From Palaemon carinicauda (Eukaryota > Arthropoda > Malacostraca > Decapoda > Palaemonidae): a DNA stretch of 64,000 nucleotides. Every line of letters begins with the position of its first letter. Positions within the stretch are counted from its first letter, which is position 1. This document shows positions 11,286 through 22,464 of this stretch, in pieces. The stretch covers positions 42,078,145-42,142,144 of the forward strand of contig NC_090726.1 in assembly GCF_036898095.1 (NCBI RefSeq), given 5' to 3'. Below the pieces are notes generated by a model. The model was not told the DNA's origin and made no database searches. It was given only the letters and a program-made list of their open reading frames with translations. Both the position numbers and the translations under genes were made by a program.

Positions 11286-12523
11286 CCGTAGTGAACGTAT
11301 TTAAAGTACAGTAGATGGAGCTGCTGATAACTTATTGGTTCTGAACTAATGATTGTACTTACAAATTTTCCTGTATATAAACATTAATAGGTGAAATAAG
11401 TGGTCATTTTTGTAGTTTAGATTAATGTTTACGGGTCTTCCAAACGTATTCTCAACTAGACAGCTTAAGAATTGAACTTTTGTTAATGTTAACTTGAAGA
11501 CCACGAATTACTGTATTGTCACAATTTTGGGTGTATCTATTGCTAATTTTTAGTATACTTAGTTTTCAGGGCTTTGATTATTTCATTTGATATATTTTGG
11601 CCGAAAGAAATATTCTGAAAGGTTAAATTAAAGTGACTGTTCATAAGCTTGTCTTAATTAGAAGGGTTTGTTAATTTTTGGCTGAAAATTGAGGGTACTG
11701 ACTGGCTACCTGTCATTCCTAGCTCCCACACTGACCCAGCTGTGCTCAAATGGAACAAAACTTTTTAGCAACTGCGACGCTGATACTTGCTGGCCAAAGG
11801 TTTGAAAGAATACTGTAGGTAATAATGGTGGTTGTAAATTGATGCATTTATTTTGAAGCTATCATAACTGTTAAACATGAGGCTCCTCTATCATTGAGAA
11901 GTGTGAAAAAGTTTTCAGAGAAGAGGGCCCTGTTTGTTAGTGTTGCTGTGTCGAATCTCCTGCCTTGGAGAGAGTTCTGGTTGCCCTGGATTTGAGAAGT
12001 GTCAAATTTCACTGCTGATTGCTCTGCAGAGCAGGTTTGTCAGGTTTTCTAGATGAGAAAAGGCCAAATTCTAATCAACAGCTATAAAAGGCCAAGCCAT
12101 TATTAGAAAAATGGCCAAATATATAGTATTTAATACCCGCCTCTTTTCATATTTCTAAAGACCAACCAATTTAAAGAAAACTTTGCGTTTTTTGGCCTGA
12201 AAAAAGGCCAAACTGGCAGCCCTGGGTTATGCACATAGAATCTGTATAGAACATTTAATCTTCCCGATATTCTAACCATACCACGTGTTAAAGTAAGTTC
12301 AAATGCTAAAATATAACAAGTATAGTTTTAACCCATGTTCATTTAAAATGGTAAAAAAACTGCTTTATAGATACCCTATTTACTCTATGGGGTACATTAA
12401 TTTAAATCTAGTTATGCTGACATTATGCTATGCAAATTAATAGGTTAAAGATTTAAGTAGTTAAGCTTTAGGGAAACACTTCAGATATGAAAAATATTTT
12501 GACGTAGGAAAAATCTATTTTTT

Positions 12524-12665
12524 GGGAGATAGCGATTTCATCCTGATGGAAGTTCCCTTCGGCATCTTCCTACTGTATATTTCTGAGAGTGATATTACAA
12601 GAGAATGTCAGGTATCACGGGGTTCCAGACCCCGGAACGACTATCCTAATAGTGTATAATCAGGG
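12524..12665. repeat. Dispersed repeat, copy 2
   Basis: Second copy of the element at 11.13 kb (TCCTGATGGAAG, GATATTACAAGAGAAT, ACTATCCTAA, TGTATAATC). It contains a local GGGGTTCCAGACCCCGG hairpin that the first copy lacks. Confidence 0.7.
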
Positions 12666-13099
12666 ACTTATCCTAATATAACCATAGATATCTGTTAGGG
12701 AAATGTTAAATGTTGCTGACAATTTTAGTTTTACATTGAATTCTTAAATAACTGTGGTCTAGGCTGGGGAAAAGACTACCTTGCTGGTTACCCCCCTTTG
12801 GAGAAGGAGGGTCTTGCTGTGTGGTGGTTGTCATGGGGGGGGGGTTTAAGTTGCTGTGGGATAGCCCTACTGGGGAGAGGGTGTCTCCCGACGAGCTGGT
12901 TGCCATGTGGGAAGATTTGTCGAGACACTTGGCCTACCGGGTAAAAAGTTGGTGTGCATTTTTATTTGTAGAGTCTTCTTTGCCCACTGGCAGAGTTGAA
13001 AACTTTAGCATCTTGAGGTATTGCATAACATTTTTTAAGTAACTGTATGTAGGAATTTACATCAGACGAGTTAGCTTAAAAAAAAATTGTTTCTTGGTC

Positions 13100-13185
13100 G
13101 ACCTGTGGCGGCCGGTGAAAAGTCCATATACCTTTTCTGATAAAAAGGTATATAAGAAGGACTCTTTTCACCGGGCGCCACAGGT
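13100..13185. repeat. 86-bp near-perfect hairpin
   Basis: The left arm starts GACCTGTGGCG, runs through GCCGGTGAAAAGTCC and ends TATACCTTTT. The right arm reads AAAAGGTATAT, GGACTCTTTTCACCGG and GCGCCACAGGTC. The arms pair over about 35 bp with a few bulges and a loop of about 10 nt. It could be a short fold-back element or a microRNA-like precursor. No flanking target duplication was identified. Confidence 0.7.
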
Positions 13186-13709
13186 CTCTCCCCAGAGAGA
13201 TTTTTCCTTCGTCAAAATCCCTTTGAGTGTTTATTAGTGTTTTAAGAATTTGGGAAATCTTATTGGCTTTTTGAAATACTTTTAAATAGTACAAATATAA
13301 AATCTATGAAACTCCATATTTCAGTGTAGACAGTTTGTCTAGTAATTCAATTTTCTTGTATTCTTGCAATCAGATGCTGTAACTTTAAAATCAGATTATG
13401 CAATTTTTAGTAAATCAGATGAAAATAAAAGGCACTAATTTACTCATTTCATTCCAGGGTCTGTTCCTGGAGATTTTCTGCTTTTGTCAATAGATGGCTT
13501 TACTGCCAAAATGTTTGGCTGGTTTGTGGCAGAGGATTCTGAAAAGAGGAATATGGTGAATATGCAAGAGATTTTTTAAACTTGTAAGATTTTTATTTAG
13601 CCAAAATCACAGGATTACTAAACTATTCCTATTTAATTTTGGTTTGGTATTTTGCCTGCATAACTTGACGTAAGTGATATTGAGAATTCTCAATTTACTC
13701 TAAAGGTTC

Positions 13710-14008
13710 TTAACCGTTTTACCCCCAAAGGACGTACTGGGTACGTTTCACAAAACTCATCCCTTTACCCCCTGGATGTACCGGTACGTTCTTGCTAAAA
13801 ACTATTTAAATATTTTTTTTGGCATATTTTTGATATTTTTATGAGAAACTTCAGGCATTTTCCAAGAGAATGAGACCAATCTGACCCCTCTCTGACAAAA
13901 ATTAAGGCTGTTAGAGCAATTTGAAAAAATATACTGCAAAGTGTGCTTGAAAAAAAAATAACACCTGGGGGTTAGGGCTTGGAAATTTCCAAATAGCCTG
14001 GGGGTTAA
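13710..14008 (+). mobile_element. TTAA-ended non-autonomous repeat, copy 1
   Basis: About 299 bp bounded by TTAA at both ends. One end reads TTAACCGTTTTACCCCC; the other, reversed, reads TTAACCCCCAGG. Internally it has a palindrome-like core around the CCGGTACGT motif. A second copy in opposite orientation lies at 15.7-16.0 kb. A TTAA boundary is typical of piggyBac-type insertions, but no transposase is present and the terminal repeats are short, so the class is tentative. Confidence 0.45.
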
Positions 14009-14026
14009 AGGGTAAGATAATTGGTA

Positions 14027-14057
<31 letters not shown>

Positions 14058-15039
14058 TGTAATTTAAAGTAAAGCTTGGTTCTGTTTTGTAGAAAGTTGT
14101 GGTCTCACTTTGCTACTAATGCTTTCATATGTTGTTAACAGTAAAAAGGTCTGTAGAAAACACTTTAACGGAAAATACATTCATGCATGGTCTTAGAACT
14201 TGCTAAAAGAATATTTTGTACATCAAGTATGTTTGAAGCAATAGCTGGTCAGATTTTTCTCAAGATATGGTTTTATGTTTTTCAAATTTTCTTATGCCAT
14301 GTACAAGGCTGAAACTTTAATTTCCGACAAATCTGTTTTTGATAATTTTGTGCAATTAGGAAGTCTTGTTTCCATCAATTTCACTTTATAGGAAAATTTA
14401 TCTAAAGTAACTAGTTTGCTTCATTGTTCAATCTTTAGTGTAACGCAATTTGAGAAACCATTCATTAGAATATCCTAAATTGTGCCAAGTTTCTCTGTGC
14501 AAAGAAACTACGGTAATTTTATTTTAATAAACCTCAGTCTCAATGAAACACTTTTTATACCTAACTGGTAAAGTAAGATTAAAGTTAACCAAAATAGTTT
14601 AATAAAAATTCTCCATTCCCCCCCCAAAAAAAAAAATCTGTAGTTCTAAAATTTACAATAACAAAGTTGAGTTTTTAACCCCCTGATGTTTAAGGGCAAT
14701 TTTATCTAAGATATTATCCTATTTTGACTGCAGCAATTTTAATATCCCATTGCCCTTTGCATTTTCATTCATCATTAGGACTAGGTAAAACTGAAGTCAG
14801 GGAAACTTGGAGTAAAATAAGTTACTGAAAACTTTTTAATACTCCATTGTGTTCTTGAGTCAGTCTGATCTGAAGTTTTGACTGTTTGATAGTACAGTAA
14901 TTTGGAACGGTGCATTGTGGTACAATTAGTTAGCCAAAGTTGAAATTTAATTAAATCCTTGAGACAAAAGTTAGTTATTGTTTTTATACAAGGCTGATTG
15001 CCAGTAAGGTGCAGACGTTAAAGCTTAATGCTTAAACGT

Positions 15040-15352
15040 TCTTAGTTGAATCGGTAGAACTTCATAAGTTCAAAGTTGGAACAAATGTTTTCATGTTGAC
15101 CAGGCTGACATGAGTCTTTTTATAGCTTATATATGACATATGTTTTTGGCGTTATTAATAGTTTATAGGACGTATCTGTTTTGACGCTGTTATTGTTTTT
15201 AGAATGATTTATTGTTAATTTATTTTCATCATTTATTTCCTTATTTCCTTTCCTCACTGGGCTATTTTTTCCTGTTGGAGCCCATGTGCTTATAGCATCT
15301 TGCTTTTCCAACTAGGGTTGTAGCTTGACTTGTAATAATAATAATAATAAAT
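15040..15352 (+). mobile_element. LINE 3' end, 5'-truncated copy
   Basis: Aligns by eye with 18470-18777, the 3' end of the LINE below: TAGTTGAATCGGT, TTCAAAGTTGGA, TGACCAGGCTGACA, CTCACTGGGCTATTTTT and CTAGGGTTGTAGCTTG, then (AAT)n. It covers only the last RT codons and 3' UTR, and its frame is disrupted. From 14009 to 15040 I see only AT-rich sequence and homopolymers. Confidence 0.75.
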
Positions 15353-15586
15353 TCTTGGAAGGAGCAAAAATTGAATGTACCCCTGAATGCAAGCACTTGA
15401 GAAATTTACCAGTTTATTACAGCGGATGTTTATTTGGTAGTCTTCTGAAAATGGTCTTAAAATTCATGCTGATGTTGTATAGCTTTAGTATAACTGAAAT
15501 AGCTTTGCCTATCATTTTTAGTATTTTAATTTGGCCTGTCAGTGATTTCTACCTTCAGAAAAACTATTATAATTTATCTTTTGCAG

Positions 15587-15682
15587 GGGCTAACGGTTAT
15601 GGAAAAGCTGCCGTGAGAAACTAATTATGGACAAGTTGACGTGAAAAAATTATCCTCAATCTGCATAATTGCTAGAAAGAAG
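15587..15682 (+). ncRNA. Candidate exon (duplicated pair, copy 1)
   Basis: A 96-nt candidate exon with a good acceptor (polypyrimidine, TTTTGCAG) and an AAG/GTAATT donor at 15683. All frames have stops. It resembles the candidate at 19820-19914: GACGTGAAAAAATTATCCT against TACGTGAAAATAATCCT, then CTGCATAAT against CTACATAAT. That suggests a duplicated exon. It is proposed as part of a non-coding transcript; splicing is unproven. Confidence 0.35.
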
Positions 15683-15691
15683 GTAATTGAG

Positions 15692-15979
15692 TATTTGGTA
15701 ATTTCCAACCCTCAACCCCCAGGAGTTATTTTTCTTAGTTTATTTTGCAGTATATTTGTTTAAAATTGCTCTAACAGCCTTAATTTTTGTCATAGAGAGG
15801 TCAGGTTGGTCTCATTCTCTTGGAAAATGCCTGAATTTTCTCAATACTTAAAAGTATGCCAAAAAAAAAAAAATTTAAATAAGCCTTTTTTTGCAAAGAC
15901 GTACCGGTACGTCCATGGGGGTAAAGGTATGAGTTTTGTGAAACGTACCAGTATGTCCTTTTGGGGGTAAAAGGGTTAA
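15692..15979 (-). mobile_element. TTAA-ended repeat, copy 2 (inverted)
   Basis: Reverse-orientation copy of the repeat at 13710-14008. Shared blocks are GCTCTAACAGCCTTAATTTTT, GGTCTCATTCTCTTGG, ACGTACCGGTACGT (a perfect palindrome) and GGGGGTAAAAGGGTTAA at the end. The two copies are about 1.7 kb apart and could pair in one transcript. Confidence 0.6.
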
Positions 15980-16708
15980 ATTAGTGTAATAGAATTTGAG
16001 GTGTTGATTATCATTGACAAGAATTTAGTTCAACTTAATAAGTCAGTTAAATGTTCAACGGTGAAAAGGTAAAATACCAAACTTGAAACTAGATAACTAG
16101 TTTGTTTTTGAAAGACCTTCGTGAACTGAATATTTAATTCAAGCAGTGTTTTGTGAGTCACTGAAATAGAGGTAACAATGAACAGTGGCTCAAGTACAAA
16201 TTAATTTGGTTTAACTGCATGGGAGCACGAGAATGTTGGTTATTCTAAGATTTACCATTTGATCAATAGGAAATCTTGCAATTTACCAGAATATTTCTAG
16301 TTAGATATCTGCATATGCCAATGCCAAAAAGTACCTATCAAAAGTTCGTGTAAATCCAGTTTTCAAACTGATGGCATGGATGGTACTGTACTCAATAGTT
16401 TTAAGTGCAAATTTCAGCCTGTGGAAAGTGAAATGGAGAATAAATGGGTGGTTTGGCTAATTAGATTAATGCTAGAAATAACATATACAATGGAATAGGC
16501 TGTTTTTAGAAACTTTCGTCAGATGTATTGTCATGTTTTGCACCATTGTTCTATCCATTAGTGCTTTAGCATTTATATAGATCAATGACTGAACAGGTGA
16601 GCCCTAATCTGTAGCTAAGAGATTTTGATTGTCCCAGGAAAGGCATTTAGCCCAAATTGTAACCCCATCTCTGGAGGTTCATACAAAATTTGTTCTTCCT
16701 CTATCCAG

Positions 16709-16758
16709 GTGACCCATTTCTTCCTGGTATAGGAGAATCCACAGGGCAGGTCTTTAAG
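16709..16758 (+). ncRNA. Candidate 50-nt exon
   Basis: Strong acceptor (TTGTTCTTCCTCTATCCAG) and consensus donor (AAG followed by GTAAGG at 16759). The sequence is non-repetitive and lies in the proposed transcript's orientation. No coding frame can be assigned on its own. Confidence 0.3.
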
Positions 16759-17439
16759 GTAAGGGAGGTTAATGTAATTGGAATGACACTCACACTATTC
16801 ATGCAGTTTGTAATTTAATTAAATAGGTCTGATCTCTACAGTTTATTTTAATTAAATATGTCTGAGGTCTAAAGTTCTTTTAAGGTCTTGAAGCTGTGAT
16901 TTCAGACTTATTCCTAATGATTGTAGTGGGTGCTTGAGATTGTGCCAAGTTATTTTCATATCTAGTAATTACAGCTTGACTCATGTCAGGTGGTAAAATG
17001 TTGACTAGGCTGTACCAGCTGGTAGGGGTGTTGCACTCATCGGCAGGCTTTTAGCTCTTTATTTTTCTGGTGTAGGTTGATCTTTCCCATACAGTACAGT
17101 ATTTTGCAGTGGCATGCCTTAGTAATGAAAAACTTGAGCTTCCTCATTTTTGTTTTCCTGAGGCTAAACTAACTAGTTAAGCTTTTCGATCTTGTAAGAT
17201 TAAAGCTCTGTTGATGGACTTTAATGCTTATGGAAGTGTAAACCCAAATGGTATTTTTCCTTTTTATTTTTGTAAAGACTGCAGATTTCTTAGCTCCAAA
17301 GTTTTGTTCAAGTTAGCAAGATGAGCTTTTAGCACTTGTTGGGGAATTGGTAATGTTACTCCTTTATTTAAATGTCTGTGGTAGCTAAAGTCCCACTGAT
17401 TACCACCAAATTTCCATAACTCCCATTTCCAGAAGTTTT

Positions 17440-18777
17440 TTAAAGTCTTCTGGCAAAACTTAATACGTTTGCTGAAGGTAATAATCTATTCCCTAATTTG
17501 CAATTTGGTTTTCGTAAAGGCTTTGGATCATGTGATGCCCTTCTTAATATCTCCAACGCTGTACAGAAATCCCTTGGTAGGCAGGAAGGTCGTATGATTG
17601 GTTTATTTTAGTGCTTCCTTTGAGTGTTTATCATGAGGCCCTAGTTTTCAAACTCAAATATTTGGGAGTGGGTGGGTCGCTTCTTAGCGTTGAGTTTTTA
17701 AGTAATCAATCAGTTGTTGATGGGCACCATAGTGAGTATAGGAATGTGATATCGGGTATTCCACAAGGTAGTGTTCTTGGCCCGTTACTTTTCATACTAC
17801 TGTATATACACACGACATGTGGTTTGGCCTAGCAAACAAGCTCGTTGCATATGCAGATGATTCTATTTTGCATAAATTCCATCCCCTGAATGTAGATCTG
17901 GGGTTGGTGAATCCCTTGATAGAGATCTAGCTAAAATTAGTGTATGGTGCAAATTATGGGGTATGAAGTTGAATCCTTACAAAACTCGAAGTATGATTGT
18001 GAGTAGGTCAAGGACAGTGGCTCCTCAACATCTGGATCTCGGCATTGATAGTGTTTCTTTAAATTTTAGGTGATTCTCGACAGCAAATTTACTTTTGAGA
18101 AACACTTTAGGTCTGTCTTCAATTGCTCTAAAAATTTGCTTATTGGGAAAGTCTTGAAAGATTTTCGGTGATCAGTCTATTCTGAAGTGTTTTATTTTTC
18201 ATTCTACCATGTTTTGAGTATTGTTCTGTCTGGTGTTCAGCTGCTGATTCTCATCTTGATTTGTTTCAATTAGTTCATTATGCATGTTGCATAAGATTTT
18301 TCATAACTGACCATCCTTTACATTCAGAACTCCGTGGATAATTCTATCCTGTTCGTAATACTAGGCAGGCAGTTAATTATAATACAGGCCTTCTCCATCA
18401 TGAGGCTCAATACTACACAGTATTCTAGGAGTTTTATTCCAGCTGTGACCAAGTTGTGGAATGATCTTCCTAATCGGGTAGTTGAATCGGTGGAGCTTCA
18501 AAAGTTCATAGTTGGAGCAAATGTTTTTGTTGACCAGGCTGACAGGAGTTTCTATTGTTTTTATGACTTATCTGTTTTTGATGTTAATAATTTACATAGG
18601 ACACATGTTTTAGCGTTGTTACTGTTTTTAGAATTGTTAAATCTCATTTATTTATTTCCTTATTTCCTTCCCTCACTGGGCTATTTTTCCCTATTGGAGC
18701 CCTTGGGCTTATATCATCATGCTTTTCCAACTAGGGTTGTAGCTTGGCTAGTAATCATCATAATCATAATAATAAGG
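17440..18777 (+). pseudogene. Jockey/CR1-like LINE remnant: reverse transcriptase 3' portion
   Basis: Translated fragments in shifting frames show the order expected of a non-LTR reverse transcriptase. There is a QFGFRKG box near 17500, then SGIPQGSVLGPLLFI (about 17750-17800). A YADD-like catalytic region follows near 17850 as AYADDSI, then WC..WGMKLN near 17945. A C-terminal SFIPAVTKLWNDLP segment lies at 18430-18475. Stops and frameshifts occur throughout, and the 5' endonuclease part is absent. The 3' UTR ends in the block shared with the other tail copies and a degenerate AT-rich trinucleotide tail. The assignment to the Jockey side of the LINE tree comes from motif style and is not proven. 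Confidence 0.75.
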
Positions 18778-19819
18778 CTGTTAGCTTGAAAATTTTTTGC
18801 TTCAGCTCCCAACTTGATACTATTTGTCTGAAGTTATACCAGAGTCACTTTACTTGAGCTGAGACATTATTGATGATAGTGTTCTGTTAAGTGAGGCTGA
18901 TGGACTGGATATGGGTGGTTTTTCAGTTCTTAGTTTCCCCATTTTTTGTATGCGGGGGGTAAGCATACCTGTGATTTCATAGTTTCATGAGTGCCATATT
19001 TTGTAACCTCTGATACCATAATGTCTTCTTAAAGTATTCCTTCAATGGCTTTAAAGAACCACGACTTGTAATGCAGAGATCAGCAACATATGTAAACATC
19101 CTTGTCTTGGATTTGTGGAAAGTGTAAATATTTTTGAGCCTAATGCATGACTTTGTTGGAGATTATTTGATTCCTCCACTTTTCTTGCCATCCATTTCCA
19201 CAATGATCTGTGTAAAAGATCTAATATGTACGTTGTCAGGGATTTTGGTCACTTAAGCTACCTTGATGAGAATAGCTGTTGCCTGTTATTGGCAGCTGTT
19301 AGGTGTTATATCCTTAGTCTCTAATCAATCTTCCATAGATTTTATTAGGTTAGACATGACTGCAACATGTCATCCAGGTTGAAAGCCTCTTTGGTCTATA
19401 AGCTGCTCCTTGGTGAGAGTTAGGTGGCCATAATAAAGTGTCGGTTTGCAAGTAATGCAGAGCAAGGCAATTGATAGGCGACTCATAGGTGAGCTTGCTT
19501 TACCAGGCTTGAAGTAAGGCTCACCTATTGATAATCTCCATATCCTTGGGAATAAATGGTAATGCATATTCATTGAAAGTGCAAGAATAAATGTAGAATC
19601 TTGACTGCAATGTCATCTAGACCAGCAGCATTCCTTGACTTTTTATAGCCAATTATAATTTTGTCAGCGTAGTGTCTAATTTTGGATTTGATTGTTAAAT
19701 TAAAGGGTTTTCTGATTTTTAACTTGTGCTGATCTTTTAAGCTTTAGTAGAATTACTGTATAATGTAGCCTTTTAATTATATCTATAAAAGAAAACTTAA
19801 AATTGTTTTTCTTCTGCAG

Positions 19820-19914
19820 GTGGAACTGAAACTTGCAGCTAATGGATAAAGGATAAGCTTACGTGAAAATAATCCTGACACCTACATAATGGAAGTCTCT
19901 GGAAACATTTAAAG
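19820..19914 (+). ncRNA. Candidate exon (duplicated pair, copy 2)
   Basis: A 95-nt candidate exon with an excellent acceptor (TTTTTCTTCTGCAG) and an AAAG/GTAAAT donor at 19915. It is similar in length and sequence to 15587-15682. The downstream introns also share a diverged block (16290-16470 against 20740-20960, with CTGTGGAAAGTGAA in both), so an exon-plus-intron module was duplicated. There is no long reading frame. Confidence 0.35.
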
Positions 19915-20109
19915 GTAAATATGGGTACTCTTTAAATATGGTTTTAAAAAGTATGAATATTGACCAAAAATAACTTTGCTAACATTGTTTTATGATTTAT
20001 GTAAAAGAAAATGATATAAAGGCTAAAATTTGAAATCAGAACACAGTTGGTACTAAAAGTATTAAGCACTCCCTTAGATGTTAACCTTAGTTAATTGAAG
20101 GCTCTAAAT

Positions 20110-20598
20110 CAGTGGTTCCCAAACTGGGGGGCGCGCCCCACTAGGGGGCCGTGAGGACGATACAAGGAGGGCGTGAAGTCATCTGCTCGAAATTATTTGT
20201 TTAATAGAATAATAAAATCATTAAAAGAACAGCAGCATCCATCACAAAAAATTTGACCAGAAATTGTGCCTTAGTCTCATAAGTATTTCCACATATTATA
20301 TGGCAGGTTTTCAAATTATCTATTCTTAAAATTGCAACTCAATTTTGCCAATTTGCTAATTTTCAAACTTTTTTTTCGCTCACTTTGAACCAAATGTTTC
20401 ATTTTTAGTTACTGGAATGTACTATTATTTGTTTGAGTGGCTTTCATTATTAAATTGTAATACAAACAGAAATCTGTTTTCCTGTGCAATGCTAAGAAAT
20501 AAATATAAGAATCATTTCATATAAAAAAAAAAGTGGGGGCGTACGAGTCTACTGGAAGCAAAAAGGGGGCGTCAGGTAAGATAGTTTGGGAACCACTG
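20110..20598. mobile_element. hAT-type MITE
   Basis: 489-bp non-autonomous DNA transposon. Terminal inverted repeats are perfect over 16 bp, CAGTGGTTCCCAAACT at the left and its reverse complement at the right. They are flanked by a perfect 8-bp target duplication, CTCTAAAT, at 20102-20109 and 20599-20606. The ends are G-rich just inside the TIRs; the middle is AT-rich with no open frame. An 8-bp duplication and CAGTGG-type termini are characteristic of the hAT superfamily. Confidence 0.9.
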
Positions 20599-21969
20599 CT
20601 CTAAATGAACCAGAAATTTAATTTTGGCACTTTTTATGTAATTTTTTTGAACTGGAAAAAATAGGTGCCACTAGGCTAGAAGCTGTAATAATGGTTTAAA
20701 ATTTTGTGGTCACAAGGATTGCCTAAAATTTTGCATTGTAATTTTACCTGAAATTCTAGTGTTAGATAAGATCTCTTCATATGTCAATGCCATAAAGAAT
20801 GCAGTTTATATTGGTCTGAAAGTAGTTTAAATACAAAGTTTGCAAATTAGTTATGATTGTCACCTGAATAGTAAGTTTCTGCCTGTGGAAAGTGAACTGG
20901 ACAATAGTTAATGGGTCAAGTTTGCTTAGTTATTAGTCTAATGGACTTCATTTGAACGTATCTCGTTTAGTCTGGGTCAATTTTAAGTTTCTTGGTATGC
21001 ATCAGAAGAATTGCTGCTGGAACAAACTCAATCTAGTCGTCTTGGATGATAGTAAGCCACTTCAGTCTATGAACATGTAGGCTGCATTAGCTAATGGAAC
21101 AAGGCATATTAAATCAAGTTGATGTATTTCATTTGGATATATTGAATTGATGTTTCGTAATAAGTTTTAAGGTAGAAGGTAAAGGTTGCAATTCAGCCTC
21201 GAGTAATGTTACTTTTAAGTTTGTACAATGATTTTCACCTGACATTTTAACCACACGCCATATTGGAATTAAACTCAGAAGGGGTTAAAACTTAACTATT
21301 TGTGTTGGCACCAAGTAGATTTAGATATGAAGACTGAGTTTATCAACTGGGCTCTGGTTAAAATCAGCTGATCAACAAGGCTAATTAGTAAAGCTTATTT
21401 CGTAAGAACTTAATTGGGTAGGCAGTCAAGGACTGCAGCCCCAACAGATGAAAACAAATATTAAGTAAATTAAAATGTTTGGTTACTTAAAATGTTTGGT
21501 TGGAGGTTTCTTGTCAGGGCAATATGTAGCCAGCTAGAGTGGCTGATTAGTTAAGTACTGTCCAAATTTAGCTTCTAAGTTAATTTCTATAAGCTGAAGA
21601 AATCTCGAGCTTAACCTGCAAAACTTTTTTTTTTCTCAAATATAAGCTAGACATTACCTTCACTGCATCAAAATTTCCATTGGCACATGGAGTAAAGTTT
21701 GATAATTTAAATTTTCATGTTTGAACTGTTTAAAGGTTTTGATGGTTTCTATTTTTCTTAGTATGTTTGCTAGCAGCAAAGGTTAAGAAATTTCTAGTTA
21801 TTTAAAGTACATAAAAAATGAAAATAGAGGTCATTATTAATTAGCTTAAATTTAAACCACCCTGGATTTCCACATAACAGGGTAGTGGATGGATTAGGGT
21901 TTAGAAGTATACTGTAAAAAAACCTATTTAGCTAATAGTTGCTCTGGTTATTGAAATATTTTCCTCCCA

Positions 21970-22410
21970 AGAGTTGATGGGAGAAGTACAAGAGGAAGGC
22001 CAAGGTTTGGGTGGATGGATGGTGTGAAGAAAGCTCTGGGTGATAGGAGGATAGATGTGAGGGTGATAGGAGGATAGATGTGAGAGAGGCAAGAGAGCAT
22101 GCTAGAAATAGGAATGAATGGCGAGCGATTGTGACGCAGTTCCGGTAGGCCCTGCTGCTTCCTCCGGTGCCTTAGATGACCGCGGAGGTAGCAGCAGTAG
22201 GGGACTCAGCAGTATGAAGCTTAATCTGTGGTGGAAATGTGGGAGGTTTGGCTGTGGCACCCTAGCAGTACCAGCTGAACTCGGCTGAGTCCCTGGTTAG
22301 GCTGGAGGAACGTAGAGAGTAGAGGTCCCCTTTTTTGTTTTGTTTCTTGTTGTTGTCGGCTACCCCCCAAAATTGGGGGAAGTGCCTTTGGTATATGTAT
22401 GTATTGGGCA
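21970..22410 (+). pseudogene. RTE-like LINE 3' fragment
   Basis: Translation gives a GRPRFGWMDGVKKAL-type motif followed by DVREAREHARNRNEWR, the C-terminal end typical of RTE-like endonuclease-reverse transcriptases in many animals. A 23-bp tandem duplication at 22038-22083 breaks the frame. The 3' UTR continues to a CTACCCCCCAAAATTGGGGG hairpin near 22361-22380. Only the last part of the element remains. Confidence 0.6.
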
Positions 22411-22464
22411 AAGACAAGTTAGTCTTAAATCTTTCCCAGTATGCTGATTTATTTCCTTTTACAG

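Noticed and set aside
15120..15624. 63- and 99-codon open frames
   Set aside because: One lies antisense in the LINE tail; the other spans the tail and an intron/exon boundary candidate with no coding signature.
18334..18789. Independent 151-codon gene
   Set aside because: Only a short SFIPAVTKLWNDLP-like RT C terminus, followed by translated LINE 3' UTR and microsatellite.
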